This document shows, in pieces, positions 35,636 through 47,789 of a stretch of 64,000 bases of DNA. The stretch's first letter is position 1; each line of letters begins with the position of its first letter. Position numbers and translations under genes: made by a program. A model generated the notes under the pieces. The model was given only the letters and a program-made list of their open reading frames with translations, did no database searches and was not told where the DNA came from. Origin of the DNA: Telmatactis stephensoni (taxonomy: Eukaryota; Cnidaria; Anthozoa; Actiniaria; Isophelliidae); NCBI GenBank assembly GCA_029948255.1, contig JALIZF010001531.1, positions 248,001-312,000 on the forward strand. Reading direction: 5' to 3'.

Positions 35636-35715
35636 TATAGACTTCCTACGATTTCTAGTTACTGCATGTGGTACGAATTACAAACAAGGATTGGCCAGAT
35701 ACCTCGTGAATAATT
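35636..35715. repeat. Right remnant of the intermediate layer between gypsy and element B
   Basis: Eighty bases between element B's target duplication and the gypsy sequence. It ends CTCGTGAATAATT, the inverse of the left segment at 2246-2259, and is followed by the 8-bp repeat AATGAGGA. Confidence 0.5.
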
Positions 35716-36115
35716 AATGAGGATGAGAAGAGATCATAGAAAGACTAAAGAAACGACAAGACTTGCAGAAACATTACTATGACCGTACTACCAAGACGAT
35801 TCCGGATCTTCAGCCAGGACAAAACGTAAACATCCAAGACCCCTCTACAAAAAAGTAGGAACCAGCTATGATAACAGAGAAACTCAATATACCAAGATCA
35901 TATACAGTCATCACTCCAATGGGTGGGGAGCTGTGCCCCAACAGAACACACATCCTCGAAGCACCACCAACCCCTGCAAGACCACAGACACCACAGAATC
36001 ACGCACAAATACCTACAACACGGAAACAGAAATCTCTAAGCCAACACCACCGCCTGGAACATTAATGACACATAGTGGCAGAATTGTGAAGCCACCAGAC
36101 AGATATGTGTAACAA
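35716..36115 (+). pseudogene. Ty3/gypsy pol relic, C-terminal part
   Basis: It resumes the gypsy integrase C-terminal domain interrupted at 2114. With one frame shift near 35730 it reads 'EIIERLKKRQDLQKHYYDRT' and 'IPDLQPGQNVNIQDP'; after further shifts come a Pro/Thr-rich tail and the typical end 'THSGRIVKPPDRYV' with a stop at about 36110. The direction, frame content and 8-bp direct repeat match the upstream half. Confidence 0.85.
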
Positions 36116-36244
36116 TATGCACAGAACTGCTTGAAACATAGTGAACTATGGAACATTAGAAGCGTGAGTTGCATGCATGAGCAACCTCTTTAAAATATAT
36201 ATATATATATGAATTCACCTGTTACTGTTAGTTTATAATCTCTT

Positions 36245-36470
36245 ACGGAAAGGGGATGTAATGATATGTATGTTATGTAAGACAATCTTAGTTGTCACGC
36301 AACTCAGACCAGTATATATTATATAGTTGTAACATGATCACCCTTTTACACAAGACATAGAAGAAAGCTGAACAACGAACAACATCTCTCTAACTGATCT
36401 TAATATTGCAATAAAGAATCAATGTAGAAATCATTGCATTGGGCATATATATAGTGATGCACACATAACA
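36245..36470 (+). repeat. Gypsy polypurine tract and probable 3' LTR
   Basis: A purine tract GGAAAGGGGA (about 36246-36255) is followed by TGTAATGATATGTATG, a plausible LTR start. There is an AATAAAG poly-A signal near 36411 and a plausible LTR end ATAACA near 36470. The 5' LTR is absent from the window, so the limits are approximate. Confidence 0.6.
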
Positions 36471-36554
36471 GATCAGGTACAATGCAATTTAATGTTTAAA
36501 AACTTTTAGTTTAATCCTTGTACATATCTGTTCCATTTAATAAATCAACTTTAA

Positions 36555-37502
36555 GGTATCAGGGTACCCCAAAGTTTCTCAAAAGGGTCGATTTTACTTT
36601 TTTAAATTTTCTGATAGAATACACAATAAGCTATGATTTAGTGAAAAAATTATTTCACTAGCGATTTTTAATAGCGAGTTATGAGCGAAAAACGTTTTTC
36701 AGGCTTGATCCCTGTCAATTATCTGTTGACATCACTTGTCAATTGACCTGTCATCAAAAGAGCTTGTCGGTGAAGAATATATTTGTCTAACTATCGAAAC
36801 CCTTGTAAAAAGATTACTCAACAAGAGCCACAGTTCAATGGGATCAAATTGCCTTGACTTCCCGCCATTTGTGTGGGAAACGTAACAAGATTTTGGTTGC
36901 CCTTTACTTCAGCTGTCATCGGGCAAGATTATGAGGTGTTATAATCCCCCTGTATCAACAAACCCGCTTCTTGGCCCCAAAACACATTTTTGCATTTTTC
37001 TCGGAAGTGAATTTCGTTCAATTAGCCGTGTATTTTGAGTTCCCAGTCAAAGGGATTTTTGGTAGAGGTCGTCTTTGATAGTTGTTCTTTAAAAGTGTGT
37101 CTCCGATTTTCGATTTTTCACTCCAAGTTATCGTCTGTTTTGTATCGGATACAGCTATTTTGGCAGTGTTGTAACTTTAGGAACGTATAACAGAACGGGG
37201 CAACTAATCAAAAATCTGAGACATGCTTTTGACAAGTGATATCTCATGATCTCAGAAAGATAGTAAACATTGTTTTCGGATCAATATTGATTGAACAGGA
37301 ACTCCGCGAAGACACCTCGATGAAAATTTGAATAATTCACTCTAACCTAAAAGGAAAAATATATTTTACGATAAAGATACTAGAAATAGTTTCTACATTT
37401 ATTCAGCTTTCTAAAAATGTATACTTTAATGGGGTTTAGACTAAACGTTTTGGCGCACAATAGAGTTGAACGCACACCGGTCGCTAGGGGTACCCTGATA
37501 CC
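36555..37502. mobile_element. Non-autonomous 948-bp TTAA element
   Basis: Perfect 16-bp TIRs GGTATCAGGGTACCCC at 36555 and, inverted, ending 37502, with TTAA on both sides (36551-36554, 37503-37506). There is no reading frame of note inside. TTAA suits piggyBac or Kolobok mobilisation, but the TIR does not resemble that of the Kolobok at 4017. Confidence 0.88.
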
Positions 37503-37554
37503 TTAACTTGTTTCTCTCTGCAGGCAGTGTATTAAGTAACAAGGATATGTGACG

Positions 37555-37845
37555 TTTACAACATGAGCGGCCGTGTTGTATCGGCATATACAATCACGAG
37601 CCGAAGGCGAGTGATTGTATAGCCCATACAACACGGACGCGAATGTTGTAAATGACTTAAAATACTCCAACACATATTTGAGTTGTTCCCGGAAAGAAAA
37701 TCAAAAATATCTTTATTTATCTTAGAGAAAATCGAGATTAAAGTTGATGTAAATTAGGACGAATCTTTATGAGATATAAAACACTCGTCACGGTTGCGAT
37801 TTTCATTGTGTTTGCCTTATGAATTATTAATTAGTATTTTAAATG
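37555..37845. repeat. Hairpin MITE, copy 1
   Basis: 37555-37652 folds into a long stem (GTGTTGTATCGG pairs with its inverse) whose loop is GAGCCGAAGGCGAG. The next about 190 bases share blocks (AAATCTTTAT..., TTTTCATTGTGTTT, GAATTATTAATTAGT) with the copy at 56902-57190, so the unit is about 290 bp. Confidence 0.85.
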
Positions 37846-37894
37846 TATATACAATGAAAAGTTCGAGCATTTTTTATTATTTATTTTATTTATT

Positions 37895-37937
37895 CCTTCA
37901 TTCATTCATTCTTCATTCATTCATTCATTCATTCATT
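37895..37937. repeat. TTCA tetranucleotide microsatellite
   Basis: About ten TTCA units with one interruption. Confidence 0.95.
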
Positions 37938-37945
37938 TGTTGATT

Positions 37946-39560
37946 TTTTGATTGTAGAAAAAGTGGCAAACCAGGATGACCACAAATATAGACTCATGGC
38001 AGTTAGACAATTATTATTTTTGAATATTTTGTTTCTGTGACTGTCTTTCCAACTCCTTTATTTTAAGTCTTATTAACAATTCTAAATTATAAGAGGGTAG
38101 CTTTACTTTTTTTGCTTGGTTGTTTATCTGTTTGATTTGGTTGTTTGTTTACTTTGATTTTGAAAGTGGTCCTATTTGTTTACACTAAAGATGTGAACTA
38201 TTATTAAAGAAGATGATAGTTTCTGAAATCAAAATGGAATGGCCTGAATCAAACTCCATCATTTAAGACCAATTGAGTAGATGATATCAATCGTCTTGAC
38301 CAATTTGCTAAGCCAGTGATGAGGCCTACATATTTAAAAAAGTTTGTTTTGGGTGTCAATGCCATAAAAGAAATGATCAAAACACCATGAGAGAAAGAAG
38401 AAGCTTAAAAAACAATCCGGTACATAACACATCAGGCACTGAAACTACCTGAATCCTGATCATCTCCACCACTAAAGAAAAAAATGAATTGCTACATCTT
38501 TATTTTCATCCAGGTACATATAACTCTATAAGAAATTATATTGTTTCATACAATTTTCAAGCCATGAAAATATGGACTTTAGTTGAGAAAGCAAAAAATG
38601 TTAAGTCTGATATTAATTGTTTTTAATTTCAGACTCAAATTACTGTACTACAGTCATGATAAGGATTATTTCTCTCAACTTATTTGTTATTTCATCAAAT
38701 TACTCATTTGTGAGAGAACTGTTTGCAGTGCTTTATATAATTATGTCTGTAGCAATAGAATCATTTTACATAATAGTTGAAAAAGACTATTATGTTTTGC
38801 AGTTCAACATGAAAATTGACTTTACATAGTTCTTTTACGGCAGGAATCCTTTATCAATTAGGATAAAATTTTCAGATGTAATTCCATACATGTAGTGCTT
38901 CATTTTGGTATGTAAATAGTTACATTTCTAGCGAAATTCCAGATCACTCAGAAAGCTCATGAAAACTACTTAGTTGTAAAGAATTTGATATCTTAATACA
39001 ATTATTTGTGACAGAGTTATTAAGGATTTTTGTTTTTAATGATGTTATTAACTTCACAGATATTATTAAGGGTATTAGAAACAATAGTTAAGTAAACAAT
39101 TTGAACTAAATGATTATTTAGGCCTATTCTAAGACATAACATGAACATGTCAAAAACTGATTGTCTCCTACCAGCTCTATTCCATATTTTCAACTATTAG
39201 TGACATCATTATGACGAATTTCAATTTTATAATAATAGTGAATATATTATCATAATTATTATAATAATGAATATATCAAATCCGTATCATCCTAAATTCA
39301 AAGATCAAATGTCATGTGATTGGGGTGCCATCATAGTACTTTGTTCATGCAAAGTATAAGGACAATCGTCATGGTAACAAACAAGTTAAAACAAGGAGTG
39401 ACCAAGAGTAAGTAAATTTGAAAATTATATTCGAAATTGTGAACTATTCAAACCTCATTGAATATTCATAATCCCTCGGGATGATGTCATTAGCATTATA
39501 TAATACCAAATTAATTATGCAAGGGTGTCAGTTCGCAATGGGACACTAATGGAAGAAAGG
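37946..39560. other. AT-rich stretch without recognised feature
   Basis: Only short frames without domains and AT-rich unique sequence were seen. Confidence 0.4.
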
Positions 39561-39568
39561 CACAATGG

Positions 39569-40587
39569 ATGAATCAGGTCCAGCACGTCCTGCGCGTCAC
39601 GATTAACTCCTCAAGTAGTTTGACAAGCCACAAGAGTCGTGGTTCTACTCCTGTCTCTTCAAGTAGTTCAACAACATCGACGGTTCTAGGCATCTCATCA
39701 ACAATAAATGCTTCAACTTCAACATCTACAGCTTCTACTGCTACAACATCCTTCCTTGGAAACTCAAATCCAACTTTGATCTCGGCAGGAAGCCAGGGAG
39801 GTGTTGAGGTAAGAATCTTGTGTAGATATTGGCCTTTTTCTCGGGGAAACTAATTGTTCAATTAAGTGTTTAATGGTTATGCTTGTAGTCAATGAGACTT
39901 AATTATGCAGATTTGAAAAGCATTTTCCCGGGAGACTTAAACTCAGTTGTATTTCTTGCAAGGATGTATTTCAACTCTGTTTCGCTAGTTAGATGCCGTG
40001 ATGTAGGTTTCTTATTTTTAGGCAATAAGTGGCCGTTTTGGGAGTATTTTTATTGCCTTGTACATATTTAGTCCTTTAGCTGGGCTGTGGATCAAGTACG
40101 AACAATATTCTATTCTCATTGGTGAAACAGTCACGAATATAGTCAGCGCGGCTTGATTAAGAGTCCCTTAAGCATGGGATGCATGGGATGCACATGTTTA
40201 AGCCCCATGGGACCCAAATTTAAGTATACAAACAGCTTTATTTCTGTATTTGGCCTCTTTTCGCCAAAAAGCTCCTAGGAAGTCAGTCCTTTGATTGCAG
40301 TTTATTTTCTCACACACATCGCCGATACCTTAATATGTCTATTCCTGTCAAGCCAAACAGGGACGCCCTCAACGCTCTTCAAAACCTCTCTCAACCTCAA
40401 CCACAACAGCCAGCACAAGCAACAGCACAAGTTCCTCCACAAGGACCAGCACAAGTTCCTCCACAAGCACCAGCACAAGTTCCTCCACAAGCACCAGCAC
40501 AAGTTCCTCCACAAGCGCCAGCACAGGCTCCACCACAAGCACCAGCACAAGCGACAGCAGCAGGCGCACCAGACCCACAAAATGAGG
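39569..40587 (+). CDS. Two candidate exons of an unrecognised Ser/Thr- then Pro/Gln/Ala-rich protein
   Basis: Exon-like frame 39569-39810 is Ser/Thr-rich ('SSSSSTTSTVLGISS') and ends at a good donor (GAG|GTAAGA). A second frame, about 40310-40587, follows an acceptor-like TTGCAG, reads 'PVKPNRDALNALQNLSQ' and then a repeat of the unit QVPPQAPA, and ends at GAG|GTATGT. Low-complexity composition is typical of disordered regulatory or TE-encoded N-terminal regions. They might be upstream exons of the CACTA gene at 41985, which they precede on the same strand, but nothing proves it. Confidence 0.35.
40425..40560 (+). repeat. 24-bp coding minisatellite
   Basis: About five to six copies of CAAGTTCCTCCACAAGCACC-type units, keeping the frame as QVPPQAPA repeats. 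Confidence 0.92.
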
Positions 40588-40909
40588 TATGTTTTAGCCT
40601 GGTAATTTTTCTTTTGTGGTCCACGCTTTTACTAGCCACTTTGCCTTCGTTCATCAGGGTTTTTTTTCATTTGTGTTACTCGTTTTGCTTTCCTTTGTTT
40701 CGCAGTTCATTTAGTTACCTTTGTGTTGCATTTCAATTCGTGTGTTCTAAGCCCCCCTTTGTTTTCTTTTGTTTTTTTTATTTTTGCCCATTTTTCACAC
40801 ATGTTAAGATTTTCAAGATATGTTTGGCCTTATCCTTCTATTAGTTTGTCGTAGTCGCATTGTTTTCCTAGCCTTCTTTTAAGCAGGTTGTTGTTGAAAT
40901 CCTTGTTTT

Positions 40910-41230
40910 TTCAACGTTTGCCATTTGTTTGGTGCTAGCTAAATTAAGATGTTGGAGCTACAGTATTTCGATGTTGGCCGTTTGTTCGGCTTAAGCTAAA
41001 TTTGTAGGTCATTGGAGTAACAATGTTGTGGTGTTGGCCAGTTCGTTTGGCCCAGTTATGGGTTAGTAGGTCGTTGTAGCAACAGTATTTCAGTGTTGGC
41101 CGTATTTGTCGGCCCAAGCTAAATTAGTAGGTCACCGTTAGCGACAGTATTTCTGCAGTGTAGCCGGCCACTCGGTCTCAGCTAATTTAATTGGTAGGTT
41201 GTTGTAGCGGCTGTGTTTTGGGTAGCTTCA
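40910..41230. repeat. Diverged tandem repeat, about 60-65-bp period
   Basis: Around five imperfect copies, each with GTGTTGGCCG, GCTAAATTAGTAGGTC and GCAACAGTATTTC blocks. Flanking 40590-41980 is otherwise without recognised features. Confidence 0.75.
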
Positions 41231-42343
41231 GGACACTTGCTTAGAGATACTTTAATTGTTGCTGGTCATGGTAGCAACCCTAGTTAGTAGTTTTCACCAG
41301 TACCATATGCTTTTAGCGGTTAAATGTTCAGTTCAGTATGGGTTATTGTGGCAACCTTGATGAATATATTTAAGAAGCTATTTCCTACGTCTATTTGTTC
41401 AAAGCCATTTTAGTTCAAAGCATATTTTTGCTAATCTTCTATTCAATGTGTTTCAGTTTAAATTCACATTTCCTCACTTTCAAACCCTCCTGTTTTGATA
41501 CGTAGAAGTATTTATTTATATATCGTAATTCACAAAGGGTTCTGGCGAATATCAAGTATTTCTTCTGTTCCAAAACCAAAGTTGCCTATACTTTTTACAT
41601 GTGTTCTTCGTGCATTAAATTTGGCCCAGGATATATTGTTTTAGAGGTTTGGCATGCCTACTTCTTGGATGCCTATTGCCAATCAAGGTCATTAAGTGTT
41701 CCCTTTATAGAGTGGCTCTTTCTTACTCCTATTTTGCATTTCGAACTCCATTGCATTGTTTCCTTCGTGTTTAATCGACCATGACACTAGTTAGAGTGCA
41801 TGCCATATATCTGGATAGATATATAGATACAGCTGGGATCTCTTATGGCATTCCAAGACAGGCAGAAATGAGTACTGAAGGTGAAGATGATCATCAGTTA
41901 TGAGCCAATAGATGAAACATTTGCAGCCCATTCAAAAATAGAAACGTTAGCTTAGTGGTTGATGATGTTCCTGTTGACATTCCAAACAAGATATGGAGTT
42001 ACAGACACTGCTGTTGAAATGTTGGTCAAGTTTCTTTGTAACTTTTTTTGTGCTTACTACATTTGATAACAACATGGCTCTATTTGCAAAGTATTTCCCT
42101 AACTCTCTTTATGTAATGAAGAAGAGATTGAGCTTGATTGGGGACGATTTTACAAAATATGTTACATGCCCAAAATGCAAGACACTGTATAACTATGAAG
42201 AATGCATAGAAAAAAGTAGTGGAACCACTGTCTCTAGACTTTGTAATTTTGTAGCTTGGCCAGATCATCCCTAGAAATCTAGGAGACCCTGTGGAGAGCT
42301 TCTAAAAACTGTCAAACTTTCTGGATCAAAGAAAGTACTATAT

Positions 42344-44635
42344 AGCTATTTACTCGTGCCCAGGCCTTTAGGCCGGCACGAGTCTAGATTTACCTTTTCT
42401 ATCTATCGTCTACGTCGCAAATGTGCAAACCGAGCAGGGACTGAGGAGAGGCCTAGAACGTTTTGGAAATCATGCGACAACGTGACTTGCCTCGACTCCG
42501 AAGGTACTTATTGCCGGATTTTGGACTTCTGTCGTCTTTGATTTACGATTATGGTGAATTTTTTTCTTGCTGGGTTGCTCAAGAAACATAAATGAAACTC
42601 AACTCCACTATAAATACAGTAATTACGTTGTAGCAGCTTCACGCGAGTCTCAATCAAGGTAAAATTTAAGCCTCTCCATTTGAAATTTAGGAATCGAGGC
42701 CCGGATACTTCCACGAGTTCAAATATTTCGCTTCAGTACCGACCTCAAAACGTACGTGACTAAGCTGCCTTTAAGACGTATTTATTTACCTCCTCTATCA
42801 TAGGGGATAGGGATGGCTTTTGAAATTTAAGAATGTCATTCAGTTGTTTTATATTGTTGATGAAACCTGACATTTTAATATTCTCACGTTCGATTGTACT
42901 CTTTGAAACGAATGATGTCAAGATATTTGTATTTGGTACTTCAAAGAGAAAAATATGAAGGACATAAAAACCTTATCTGTTCTAGAATTAAGCATATATT
43001 ACTTTTACAGTCAAGAGCCATAGCGTTCATGTTTTGAAATATTTTGATATTACCACAGGAAGCCCACATCAAGTGTTTATTTGTACTTTAGTACTCTGCA
43101 GAACACAATATTTATGCCTTTTATTTCATTTTGATTAGTTCTAAGCTATAGCCACATGTGCTATTGTAAGTGCCTTTTTTGATAAATGTTTTTTTATTGT
43201 GCTCATCAAATCCCAACTGTATTACTATACAAATTATTTACACAGGACAACCACACAACCAGTATTCAGCAAGGGGCATCCTATTATTTTATTAGCCAGG
43301 TCATGATATCATGTCTTTAATGAAGAAGATGTATAAAGTGAAGTTTGGTGCAATAAATCACTTAATGAGAAACCTAATAAAATGGTGGTTGGTTTGTTTT
43401 CTGCCTTGCTTTGAGTGCTTTTCTCTGCATCATGCAGGTTTCCCACCTCAGAAAAAAAAAAAAAAACAACTAGTGAGCTGAGATTTGTATGCATAGAATA
43501 TTAGAATATTGTTCCCCAATTAGTGCTTAGGCAATACAGTGGTTTTCCTTCACTGTGAAAGAATAGGCTAACTAATAATTAGCAGTAAACTCTCTCAGTC
43601 TGACTCTTTTGTTCTTTTCAAAAACAACTAATACAAACTAAATAGTCATTTTTCTATCACGCCAAAGGAAAATCACTTAGATTGTATTCATATATAAAAT
43701 ATTACAACTTCAATATGCAAGCAGGCAAGTAAAGGATTTTTAATCTCATCGATAAATATCTCAGGAGCAGTTGTCTGCTCTGTTTTGGCTCAAATTGTAC
43801 TAACAAAACTTTTGATGACAGTTTGCCACTCCAAGGTGTTAAATTTACTTGGGTTATAATACCAGCAATTAAAGAAGCTCCTTTGCTGGTAGCCTGACTG
43901 AATGCAACATTTTGTGTCTATAGTTCAATGTGTTCTGAGGCTGCTTGCTAACGTGGTTTTCAAAAGAGATTTTATGAAGAAATTCCAGGAAGCTGCTAAA
44001 GCATTTCTAACACAAATGAATATTTAAACTGGCAACCTGTTTATGTTGTAAATGAACACAAGTTGTTCAAATCAAAGTGAAAGAGCTCCTGGTTGCCACG
44101 GACAGCTTGCCTGTGTATAAACAGCAGGAGTGGGTGCCTCTCTCATAGCCCGAGTGAATGCAGTATTTGCATCTAGGTAATGTAAGACCACAGGCATCCC
44201 AAACTCATTTTCTGCAGTCAACAATGGAGAAATGATGAGACTTTCAGAAACTAAAGTGTATCTAAAAGATTTGGTCTGCAACATCTAACGATGTAATTGG
44301 ATGAATTTCGGTTATGTTTTACAATGCACTGTATTCCACTGACGCCAGGCTCAATTCTACCTGGGCACGAGTAAACGCACCAATGTGCGTCTAGTTCAAT
44401 TAACATCGTTGCTGAAAAAAATGCCTAAAGGCTAAAGCCTTTCAAATATCATTTGTGTACTAACAAACTTCTCTGTAGGCTATCTGAGAAATTAAGAAAT
44501 ATGAGTCCAAGTTGTAGAATTACAAGCATACAGTTAGTTTTTTTTTATTGTAATGATGTCATGGTAATACTAATTTTTCATGATTCTGTTATCAAAGCTT
44601 TAGGCTTTTTTCAGCAACCGCGTTAATTGAATTAG
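42344..44635. mobile_element. 2.3-kb non-autonomous insertion in the CACTA gene
   Basis: It interrupts the CACTA frame between 'KKVLY' and its continuation. CTATAT is directly repeated at 42338-42343 and 44636-44641. Near the left edge is TTTACTCGTGCCCAGG (42350), whose inverse CCTGGGCACGAGTAAA lies at about 44360-44375; the remaining 260 bases on the right are a separate hairpin unit. It may be two insertions side by side. No coding sequence recognised. Confidence 0.75.
44388..44633. repeat. 246-bp MITE with about 38-bp TIRs
   Basis: TTCAATTAAC...GTTGCTGAAAAAA...GCCTAAAGGC at the left pairs with GCTTTAGGC...TTTTTTCAGCAAC...GTTAATTGAA at the right, flanked by TAG on both sides. It lies at the right edge of the larger insertion. 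Confidence 0.85.
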
Positions 44636-46133
44636 CTATATCCAAGAATGGTTTATCCCTACAACTCTCTCATGAAAGGCCTACAGAACTTGGTAGGCAG
44701 AACAGGGTTTTTTAAAAGGTGTCAGCATTGGAGAAATTCCAATAACACTGCAAATAAACGAATGACTGATGTTTATCACAGAAGAATATGGAAGGAGCTC
44801 TCCACTTCAGGATTTCTTAAAAAATCCAAACAGCCTTGGGTTGATGCTAAATATTAATTGGTTCCACCCACACAAACACGCACCTCGATCAATTGGTGTA
44901 ATCTGTTTAATGGTCATGAATTTACCTAGGCAGGAGAGAGATAAAATTCAATATGTACTTATAACTGGCATGCTGCCTGGAGCCCAAGTTGACTGCAAAT
45001 ACCTTTTTGAAGCCCTTGGATAATGAACTGAACAGTCTGCAGAGTGCAGAGGCTCGATTTTCTATTCCTGGAAGTTTGTTTCAAAGAAGAATAAAAGTTG
45101 GATTGGTCTGCGTTTCTTGTGATATCCCAGCTATACAGAAAATTGGAGGCTTCATGAGTCATATGGCCAACCAAGGATGCTAACGGTGCAAAAAATCATA
45201 TAGTGAATGAATTTTGGAGGTTTTGATCGGGCCAACTGGGCCCCACGAACCTCAGATGAGCACAGAATGTTGGCAAAAGAAACACTGTTTGAAGTTTCCC
45301 CAACTGCACAGTGAAGCAAATGTTCAGAGTATGGGACAAGATCTTCTGTCTTTCAAGACCTTCCATACTTTGACTATGTAAGATACTTTGTAATATATCC
45401 AATGCACAATCTAGATCTTGGCACAGCTAAGCACACGATGAAGCTTTGGTTTGATGAAGAGGCACGTATTATTAAGCCAGAAGAGTTTCCATATATACAG
45501 AAATCTGTTGACAAAATGGTAACACCACAAGATCGCACTCCTGGCATGGTTTGCAATAATTTCAAAGCATTCACTGCAGACCAATGGGAAAACTGTTGCC
45601 TTTTCAGTTCTTGTTTTGAAAGACATCCTTCCAAGGGATCACTTTCACTGTTGGCAATATTTTGTACAAGTATGTCAGTTCCTAGGGGAAAATGTTCTCA
45701 CAGAAGAAGATATCAACAAGGGTGACTTTTGTCTTATGCATTTACTTCGTGAATTTGAGGTTCTATATGGGAGAGAAAAGGTAACTCCTAACATGCACTT
45801 GCACTGCCATCTGATGGATGTCTTACTCGATTATGGACCCTGCCATGGATTTGGTGTTTCCGTTTTGAGAGATATAATGGAATACTTGGGGCCTACAACA
45901 CAAACAGCACATCAATAGAGATGCAATTAATGATATTTCTTGCACAGAGCAAATCAAGATCTCTTCCACTACCACAAGAATTCCAAGATAAATTTTCAGA
46001 GTTTTTTGAATATGATGAAGGAATACGTCTACCTCTCAAACCAAAACACTTTAGAATTAACCTACTTTTAATTGGAACACTATGTGGATGGCTAATGATT
46101 AGAGACAAAGTCCTACAAAAATTTAAACTTTAG

Positions 46134-47765
46134 AGAAAATATAAAGAACCCTTAACAAACGTAAGAGTGGCATAAGCCAAGTACTGATCTAATTTGTCTG
46201 CATGTTAGGTTGATTTAGGTAAAACTGACTTACTCTACCCCCATAAGTGTGATACCATAGCTAGAATTAACAAACGGATCTAAAATCAAACTTTTGGTAT
46301 GTTTTGCACTGTCCGGGTAGTGTTGTCTGCATTTTTGATTATTTTAGGTAAATTTGACTTAACCTATCCCCCTAAGTGTCAAATTTGAACCCCTGGACAA
46401 AATCAGGTGGGATCCATTGCTAAAATTAATCAGCACATCAAATACTGCAACTGTGCCAAATTTGGTGCTTTTACCTCAAAGTGAACAATTAGGCCATTTT
46501 TCAGCCAAATTTATACAGTATAAATTAAAGTTAATGTAGAACACTTTCTAAGTCGGAACGAAACTACTGTACAACTTGGAAAGCACTGTTAGCTATTTTG
46601 ATTGCAAAGCAACAAAAGCACATCTCTGGAAAACAGGAAGTTCACAATTTGTACAGATCACGCCTTACTAAACAAGTTCGGGAGAATTCCTTTTCGGGAA
46701 TAACGAAAAACAATAGATTTACAGTCACTATTCAAAACATTTGAACCTACAATCATTGCCAGTATTGTTGGCACAATATTGTCATGATGCGCGCGGAAAG
46801 TAGATGGTGATGAGATTGGCTCCCCCCGTGCCCCCTTTACAATGTTGCTGTGAAAATCCCAACACCTACGACTCCGCAATCAGTTCGGAATACCTTTTAT
46901 CTAGCAGCAACATTGTACAGGGGGAAGGGGGGGTCCAATGGCACGGTCACAAAGTGTACAATTGTAGAAATATCCGTTGAATACACATCGTGCCAACTAA
47001 TTTTGGCAAAGATTGTGTAAAGAACATTTTATGGTCTATGTACTATAAACCGAATACCAGAGAACTAATTTATTACTGTTAATAATGTATGCTAGAGGAC
47101 GTTTTCATTGATAGCGAAAAAGTTCAGAGGTTTCTCTTAGTTCTTAAAAAATATGAGAAAATTGGTAGCTGTTGAAAGTGATGAAATCCTGTTTTTCAGT
47201 AAAAGCAATGGTGCATACCTATAAGTCTAAAAGAATGACACCAAAAACATGTTTTAGGAGATCGGAAGTGAAACAAGCCATTTCAAGTAGATTCGTTTGA
47301 CCTTTGTCATTAGTGGTCGATGATTAGATTTGTTGGTATTGCGTTTGCATAGTAGTAAGATAGCATGCAATCCACGTGGAAATAAAATACGTATTTACGA
47401 TGTTAACCAAAGAATAAATTCGCCCTGACTCTTAAAGCCCCGATAATTAGAAACCCGCTGATGCAAAAAAACTGTAAGACTATATTAAAGTTCTAGGAAG
47501 TCTAAGGATTCACTATATTATTTGCCATGAGCGGCTTAAATCACCATGGCATACTAGCCTGGGTGTCAATTCTCAGCAAAAACATGGTATTTTTGTTGTA
47601 TAGTTAGGACTTTAGGGCTCGTTACTAAAACAGCATGGTAGGATCGTTGACTGACGTAGCTGAAGCAATTTAGCTAATTGCTTACTGTAGACAGGAACAT
47701 AACCGATTCGAATCTGTGGCATTTCCCTACCTACACTTGGTTATGGTTAACATACTGATTTTGTA
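46134..47765. other. Non-coding stretch with one short palindrome
   Basis: No gene seen. 46817-46853 and about 46905-46942 are complementary (TTGGCTCCCCCC...CAATGTTGC and its inverse), a foldback of about 125 bp. A 28-base match around CATTGCCAGTATTGTTGGCAC links 46752 and 49146. A tRNA-like stretch with ACCGATTCGAATC lies near 47700. Confidence 0.5.
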
Positions 47766-47789
47766 ATGTGTCCCAAAAACATGTCATTG

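Larger units (their letters stand above)
41985..46133 (+). pseudogene. EnSpm/CACTA transposase relic, split by a 2.3-kb insertion
   Basis: In several frames the plus strand gives the conserved order of animal CACTA (Transposase_21-type) transposases. 'TRYGVTDTAVEML' is near 41990 and 'KYVTCPKCKTLYNYEEC' near 42160. 'CGELLKTVKLSGSKKVLY' at 42290-42343 resumes after the insertion with 'VYPYNSLMKGLQNL' at 44650. 'FDRANWAPRTSDEHR' is near 45220; 'MHNLDLGTAKHTMKLW' at 45402; 'FTADQWENCC' at 45570; 'VTPNMHLHCHL' and 'DYGPCHGFG' near 45790-45860. At least six frameshifts or stops make it dead. I did not find the CACTA terminal repeats. Confidence 0.82.

Noticed and set aside
40302..40654. Long minus-strand frames rich in Cys/Gly/Ala or Leu/Val
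   Set aside because: Antisense readings of the 24-bp plus-strand minisatellite; low complexity in every frame.
44072..44284. Minus-strand 70-codon frame in the CACTA insertion
   Set aside because: No homology recognised and no splice support; the insertion looks non-autonomous.
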